Assembly (NCBI GenBank): GCA_050262155.1
Contig: CP189843.1
Span: 310,001 to 374,000 of the forward strand
DNA: 64,000 nt
DNA from: Parvimonas sp000223315
Lineage (GTDB): Bacteria; Bacillota; Clostridia; Tissierellales; Peptoniphilaceae
Direction: 5' to 3'
In this document: in pieces, positions 60,023-64,000 of the stretch
Position numbering within the stretch: the first letter of the stretch is position 1
Layout of the letters: the number at the start of each line of letters is the position of its first letter
The notes under the pieces: generated by a model
Databases searched by the model: none
Seen by the model: the letters and a program-made list of their open reading frames with translations, nothing else
Told to the model about the DNA's origin: nothing
Position numbers and translations under genes: made by a program

Positions 60023-60952
60023 ATGAAAAAAATTAAGAACGAATTTATTGGGCTTTCATCAGGCTTTATCTGGGCAGTAAATGGTATGGTACTATCTCTG
60101 CTTATGAAAAGCGAACTGATTAAAAACTATAATGGGAAAATTATATTTTTTCTACCTTTAGTTTTTGCGGGATTTAACGATTTATTTGCAGGATTATTTG
60201 TTCTTGGATACAATGGAATTTTAAGGAAATTGAAAATGATATTACCCGCTTTAAAAACAAATACCGGAAAATGGGTTTGCTTTGCGGGATTAATTGGAGG
60301 GCCTGTTGGACAATGCTCATATATTATGGGCATTTCTCTAGCAGGTCCTGCTTATGCGATTCCAATTTCCGCATTATGTCCAATGTTTGGAACAATTTTA
60401 TCTTTCATATTTTTGAAAGAAAAAATAAATTTAAAAACATTTATATGTATTGTATGTTGTATTGTAGGAACATTTATTCTTTCATATACAAAACCTACAG
60501 GAAATTATCCATATTTTTATCTTGGAGTTTTATTTTCTTTACTTGCAAGTTTTAGTTGGGGAATTGAAGCCACTATTGTAAGTTTTGCAACTAAAGAGGA
60601 ACTTGAGGAAGAAATTATTTTAAATATTAGGGAATTAATTTCTGGATTAAGTATATTATTTATAGTTTTACCTGTATCAGGTTTATTTGGTGGTTTTATT
60701 ACAACAATACAAAGTTTGAATGTAATAAAATATCTGCTTTTTGCAGGATTTTTTGCTGGATTAAGTTACTTGCTTTATTATAAAGCAATGAAATTAAATG
60801 GAGTTCCAAAAGGAATGGCTCTAAATAGCACTTTTAGTTTATGGAGTGTTGTATTATCAGTAATATTTTTATCTACACCACTTACTGTAACTTTATTGAT
60901 AGGTGTTGCTATTGTAACCATATCAGTAATTGCTTTATCATTTAGTGGTTAG
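60023..60952 (+). CDS. licB: LicB-like choline permease (DMT/EamA superfamily)
   Basis: A 309-residue, ten-span drug/metabolite transporter. Two EamA halves are visible. Segments FAGLIGGPVGQCSYIMGISL, LLASFSWGIEATIVSFATKE and FAGLSYLLYYKAMKLNGVPK resemble, by memory, pneumococcal and Haemophilus LicB at the matching positions (GPxG..., WG-E---SFA--EL). LicB imports choline for phosphocholine decoration. The ATG follows the glucosaminidase TAG directly with no clear ribosome site of its own, so translation is coupled. A general EamA transporter remains possible, but context favours choline. Confidence 0.78.
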   Translation: MKKIKNEFIGLSSGFIWAVNGMVLSLLMKSELIKNYNGKIIFFLPLVFAGFNDLFAGLFVLGYNGILRKLKMILPALKTNTGKWVCFAGLIGGPVGQCSYIMGISLAGPAYAIPISALCPMFGTILSFIFLKEKINLKTFICIVCCIVGTFILSYTKPTGNYPYFYLGVLFSLLASFSWGIEATIVSFATKEELEEEIILNIRELISGLSILFIVLPVSGLFGGFITTIQSLNVIKYLLFAGFFAGLSYLLYYKAMKLNGVPKGMALNSTFSLWSVVLSVIFLSTPLTVTLLIGVAIVTISVIALSFSG

Positions 60953-61064
60953 AGATTATGCAAAAATAGATAAATTATTTTAATAATTTGATGATAAAGT
61001 ATTTATTTAAAACTGAAAATGTAGTATAATAAATATATATGAAAAATAAAAGGAGGAAATTTGT

Positions 61065-61583
61065 ATGCATCCAATGTTACAAAAAAGTGTAGACTCAGGT
61101 TATATGAAAGAAGAACATGGTCTATATATCGAAGAAGCTATTGCTAAAGGAGAAACTTTAATTATTTCAGGACATAGATCTGCCGGAATAAGACCATTTA
61201 TGGCAGCTATAATGGCTGTTGCTAAAGGTTCACATAAGACTGCTCAAGTTAAAGATGAAGCTGGAATCGAAGCTGCAAGTGATGTAGATTATATTTTAAT
61301 TCCTGCACTTACAGAAGAAAACTGTGAATCAATGGTTCAAGCTGCTTTCAATAAAAAAGGTATGGGAACTATTACTTTCAAAGAAACTGAACTTAAATAT
61401 TCAATGATGAAAATTATGAAAGTTCAAGCTAAAGAAGTTGGTGATTTAGGTAAAGTTGTTCATTTAATTGAATGTAGAAAATTAGATGGTATTCCACATT
61501 TAATTAACTTTAGTAAAATGACTTATGATGAAAAAGGAAAAGTTAAGAGAGAAGATTTACTAAGCTGTGAAGATTACGAATAA
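61065..61583 (+). CDS. Conserved protein of unknown function with P-loop-like segment
   Basis: 172 residues, soluble, alpha/beta. GETLIISGHRSAGIRPFMAA near residue 30 resembles a degenerate nucleotide-binding loop (no Lys), and SDVDYILIPALTEEN follows as a strand. I do not recognise the family. AGGAGGAAATT precedes the ATG, and the gene stands alone between a TATAAT (61025-61030) and a strong terminator. Codon use suggests good expression. Confidence 0.8.
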   Translation: MHPMLQKSVDSGYMKEEHGLYIEEAIAKGETLIISGHRSAGIRPFMAAIMAVAKGSHKTAQVKDEAGIEAASDVDYILIPALTEENCESMVQAAFNKKGMGTITFKETELKYSMMKIMKVQAKEVGDLGKVVHLIECRKLDGIPHLINFSKMTYDEKGKVKREDLLSCEDYE

Positions 61584-61590
61584 GATTAAG

Positions 61591-61618
61591 AAGCAAGAAT
61601 TTGATTCTTGCTTTTTTT
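61591..61618 (+). terminator. Terminator after the 61065 gene
   Basis: AAGCAAGAAT-ttg-ATTCTTGCTT followed by T residues. Confidence 0.9.
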
Positions 61619-61714
61619 GTGCAAAAAATACTTTATGAGAAAATTCTAAAATAATCTTAATTGAAAAAATATGTATTTTATGTTATCATATTTGATAGTA
61701 TTGGAGGATTTTTT

Positions 61715-62209
61715 GTGATTATTTTTGGATTAGACCCCGGAATTGCAATTGTTGGGTACGGAATTATAGAGGCTATCGGAAATAGAGTGAGACTTATTGA
61801 TTATGGAGTAATTGAAACAAAAGCAGGTATTCCACTTCCTGATAGACTTAAAATTATTGATGAAGAATTGAATAAATTAATTGATTTGCATAATGTTGAT
61901 GAACTTGCAATCGAAGAGTTATTCTTTAATAAAAATGTTAAAACTGTAATCAATGTTGCACAGGCAAGGGGGGTTGAAATATTATCTTTTATAAAGAAAA
62001 ATATTTTAGCTTATGAATATACTCCTTTACAAGTTAAGCAGGCTATTACAGGCTATGGTAGGGCGGATAAAAAGCAAATGCAGGAGAGTATTAAGATGAT
62101 TTTTAAACTTAAATCTGTTCCTAAACCTGATGATGCTGCAGATGCGTTGGCTATTGCACTTTGCCATTTTTTTAGCTTAAAATTTAAAGAACAATTTAGA
62201 ATGAAATAG
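61715..62209 (+). CDS. ruvC: Holliday junction resolvase RuvC
   Basis: A 164-residue nuclease: IFGLDPGIAIVGYGII (first catalytic Asp), LAIEELFFNKNVKT (Glu), and KPDDAADALAIALCHF (final Asp pair). It cuts Holliday junctions held by RuvAB. The start is GTG 61715, preceded by GGAGGA; an upstream ATG at 61661 has no site and would add 18 unrelated residues. Confidence 0.95.
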   Translation: MIIFGLDPGIAIVGYGIIEAIGNRVRLIDYGVIETKAGIPLPDRLKIIDEELNKLIDLHNVDELAIEELFFNKNVKTVINVAQARGVEILSFIKKNILAYEYTPLQVKQAITGYGRADKKQMQESIKMIFKLKSVPKPDDAADALAIALCHFFSLKFKEQFRMK

Positions 62210-62216
62210 GTGTTTT

Positions 62217-62816
62217 ATGTACGAATATATTAGTGGAGAACTTAAATTTATTTATAATGATTATATTGTTATAGATAATGGTGGAATAGGTTATAAGATT
62301 TTTACTTCCAACAATACATTATTTAATGTATCAGTTGGAGATTTTTATACAATTTATACAGATTACATAGTTAAAGAAGATTATGTTGCTCTTTTCGGTT
62401 TTAAAACAATGGATGAGCTTTCAATGTTTAAATTACTTGTAAGCGTAAATAGCATTGGTCCAAAGGTTGCATGTGGAATATTATCCTCGATGTCTGTTGA
62501 TAGTTTGAAATTGACTATTGTAAATGGAGATGCAGTTGCTCTTTCTACAGCCAAAGGTGTGGGCAAGAAAACAGCACAAAAAATAATCTTGGAATTAAAG
62601 GACAAAATTTCAATTGATAGTATCAGTAGTAAAGATATTACAGGAATGGAAACAACTGTAGATAGTGGAAAAGACTTGGAAAAGAGAGAACTTATTTCAG
62701 ATGCTTTAATAAATTTAGGATTTATGAAAAATGATATTGAGAGATTTCTTTCAAGTATAAATATTGATGAAATGGAAATAGAAGATATAATTAAACTTAG
62801 TATGAAAAAATTATAG
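62217..62816 (+). CDS. ruvA: Holliday junction branch migration protein RuvA
   Basis: 199 residues. An N-terminal OB fold (MYEYISGELKFIYNDYIVID) is followed by two helix-hairpin-helix motifs (LVSVNSIGPKVACGIL, AKGVGKKTAQKIILELKDK) and a C-terminal RuvB-contacting domain. It binds junctions and loads RuvB. TAGGTGTTTT precedes the ATG, seven bases after ruvC. Confidence 0.95.
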   Translation: MYEYISGELKFIYNDYIVIDNGGIGYKIFTSNNTLFNVSVGDFYTIYTDYIVKEDYVALFGFKTMDELSMFKLLVSVNSIGPKVACGILSSMSVDSLKLTIVNGDAVALSTAKGVGKKTAQKIILELKDKISIDSISSKDITGMETTVDSGKDLEKRELISDALINLGFMKNDIERFLSSINIDEMEIEDIIKLSMKKL

Positions 62817-62824
62817 GTGTTAGT

Positions 62825-63832
62825 ATGTTTGAAGATTATGAAGATAGAATTATAGGTACGGGTTTTTCAAGAGAAGATATTGAAATAGAGACCAGTTTAA
62901 GACCGAAATGGATTGATGAATATATTGGTCAAGAAAAAGCAAAAGAAAGACTTAAAATTTTTATTGAGGCTGCAAAAACAAGAAATGAGCCTCTTGACCA
63001 TAGTTTGCTTTATGGTCCTCCAGGACTTGGAAAAACAACTCTTGCAAATATCATTGCAAATGAAATGGGCGTTAATATCAGAGTTACTTCAGGTCCAGCC
63101 ATAGAAAAGCCAAGCGACCTTGCAAGTATTTTGACAAATTTAAGTAAAGATGATGTTTTGTTTATAGATGAAATTCACAGAATAAATAGAAGTGTTGAAG
63201 AAATTTTATATCCTGCAATGGAAGACTATGCACTTGATATAATAATTGGAAAGGGTCCAAGTGCGAGAAGCCTTAGAATTGACCTTGAAAAATTTACTTT
63301 GATAGGGGCAACGACAAGAACAGGACAACTTACAGGGCCACTTCGTGACAGATTTGGAATTATGTTGAGTCTTGAATTATACAGTATTGAAAACTTACAA
63401 AAGATAATTACAAGATCTGCAGGAATTTTGGGAATTGAAATTGAACCTGATGGAGCGCTAGAAATCGCAAGACGTTCCAGAGGAACACCTAGAATTGCAA
63501 ACAGACTTTTAAAAAGAGTTAGAGACTTTGCTCAGGTTAAGAGAAATGGAAAAATTGATTTACAAACCAGTAAAGACGGACTTGATATTTTAGAAGTGGA
63601 TTCTCTTGGACTTGACACAATAGACAGAAAAATAATAACTACAATAATAGATAATTTCTCAGGAGGTCCTGTTGGAATTGATACAATAGCTGCTTCCACA
63701 GGCGAGGAGAGAATTACAATTGAGGATGTCTATGAACCTTACTTGCTACAAATAGGATTTTTAAGTAGAACAAGTAGAGGAAGAATTGTAACTGAAAAAG
63801 CATATAAGCATTTTGGAAGGATAAAAAAGTAA
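62825..63832 (+). CDS. ruvB: Holliday junction branch migration ATPase RuvB
   Basis: A 335-residue AAA+ motor: Walker A YGPPGLGKTTLANI, Walker B LFIDEIHR, sensor IGATTRTGQLTGPLRDRFG and a C-terminal winged helix (DVYEPYLLQIGFLSRTSRGR). It drives branch migration with RuvA. It starts eight bases after ruvA with TAGGTGTTAGT upstream, completing the ruvCAB operon. Confidence 0.96.
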   Translation: MFEDYEDRIIGTGFSREDIEIETSLRPKWIDEYIGQEKAKERLKIFIEAAKTRNEPLDHSLLYGPPGLGKTTLANIIANEMGVNIRVTSGPAIEKPSDLASILTNLSKDDVLFIDEIHRINRSVEEILYPAMEDYALDIIIGKGPSARSLRIDLEKFTLIGATTRTGQLTGPLRDRFGIMLSLELYSIENLQKIITRSAGILGIEIEPDGALEIARRSRGTPRIANRLLKRVRDFAQVKRNGKIDLQTSKDGLDILEVDSLGLDTIDRKIITTIIDNFSGGPVGIDTIAASTGEERITIEDVYEPYLLQIGFLSRTSRGRIVTEKAYKHFGRIKK

Positions 63833-63857
63833 CGATTATTTGATTGTTACTTTTTTG
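63829..63857 (+). terminator. Terminator after ruvCAB
   Basis: GTAACGAT / ATTGTTAC (one G.U pair), then TTTTTT. Confidence 0.85.
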
Positions 63858-63914
63858 TGTTTAAGAAGATGTAAATAAATTTATTTTAAAAATGGTTGTT
63901 TACTTTAAAAAAAT

Positions 63915-63943
63915 TTGAAAAATATTGAAAAACAATATATAAT
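63915..63943 (+). promoter_or_regulatory. Promoter of the gene at the right edge
   Basis: TTGAAA (63915-63920), a 17-base spacer and TATAAT (63938-63943). Confidence 0.7.
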
Positions 63944-63990
63944 ATAAGCTTGTAGATGTATTTTATAATTTAATAAAAGGAAGAGTGTTA

Positions 63991-64000
63991 ATGAATAGTT
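63991..64000 (+). CDS. First codons of an unidentified gene (3' partial)
   Basis: AAAAGGAAG lies upstream of an ATG at 63991, and the promoter sits 48 bases before it. Only three codons are in the window, so no product can be named. Confidence 0.5.

Noticed and set aside
1..64000. tRNA, rRNA, riboswitch and transposase genes.
   Set aside because: I looked for cloverleaf-like CCA ends, rRNA motifs, and T-box/cobalamin/TPP-type conserved boxes and IS ends on both strands, and saw none beyond tmRNA. Automated covariance searches would be needed to exclude weak cases.

Overview
The window is about 64 kb of very AT-rich DNA from a low-GC Gram-positive anaerobe. Gene content and order (yicC-gmk-rpoZ-coaBC-priA-def-fmt-rsmB, ruvCAB, class B sortase, lipoprotein signals, SrtB/MreB/EcfAAT sets, peptidases PepT/PepD, AGCS and MscS transporters) fit the Tissierellia/Peptoniphilaceae, perhaps Parvimonas. 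That placement is inference. UGA is used as an ordinary stop (recX, yhbQ), and the window encodes its own RF2.

Layout. 1-2.8 kb: a ZnuABC zinc importer (ZnuA cut by the window edge) with a trailing lipoprotein. 3-4.3 kb: DHFR and sortase B. 4.4-12.1 kb: a surface-glycan phosphocholine (lic) locus, comprising a family-2 glycosyltransferase, two LicD transferases, a flippase, a three-part protein (winged helix + LicC-type cytidylyltransferase + LicA-type choline kinase), a 60-residue membrane protein and an NCS1 permease. 12.1-16.4 kb: EcfA1/EcfA2/EcfT and RqcH. 16.4-17.8 kb, minus strand: a YedE/TsuA-type sulfur/selenium transporter plus a TusA-like carrier. Each is interrupted by one in-frame UGA at a reactive-Cys-type position, and the YedE UGA is followed by a SECIS-like hairpin. 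18-21.2 kb: tandem lipoproteins (one broken by UGA), two unknown small genes, a degraded strip, tmRNA and a membrane protein. 21.3-29.4 kb: the housekeeping cluster. 29.4-34.8 kb: an accessory stretch (VOC protein, methyltransferase, ABC exporter, GNAT, MFS efflux). 34.9-42 kb: radical SAM protein, MreB, SAF-domain oxidoreductase, DUF3343, MscS, nitroreductase, AlkD. 42-49.5 kb: AraC/GyrI regulator, a frameshifted ABC exporter inserted between duplicated promoter and terminator sequences, prfB with programmed +1 frameshift, recX, yhbQ, J-domain protein. 49.6-56.4 kb: peptidases, folP-folK, deoD-deoC, MsrAB. 56.6-64 kb: AGCS symporter, a repeat-rich wall-binding glucosaminidase followed directly by a LicB-like choline permease, an unknown conserved gene, ruvCAB and the first bases of another gene.

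How the genes work together. The lic locus and the distant glucosaminidase-licB pair form a plausible complete phosphocholine circuit: import (LicB), activation (fused LicA/LicC), transfer (two LicDs), export of the decorated glycan (flippase), and a wall hydrolase whose 38-residue aromatic repeats resemble choline-binding repeats. Three WalR-type boxes precede the hydrolase. The yedE-tusA pair, together with a DUF3343 protein at 39.4 kb, points to selenium use.

Five genes (tandem lipoprotein 1, an ABC exporter, prfB, ydbC, deoC) carry apparent frameshifts or nonsense codons. Because prfB is essential, some of these may be sequence errors.
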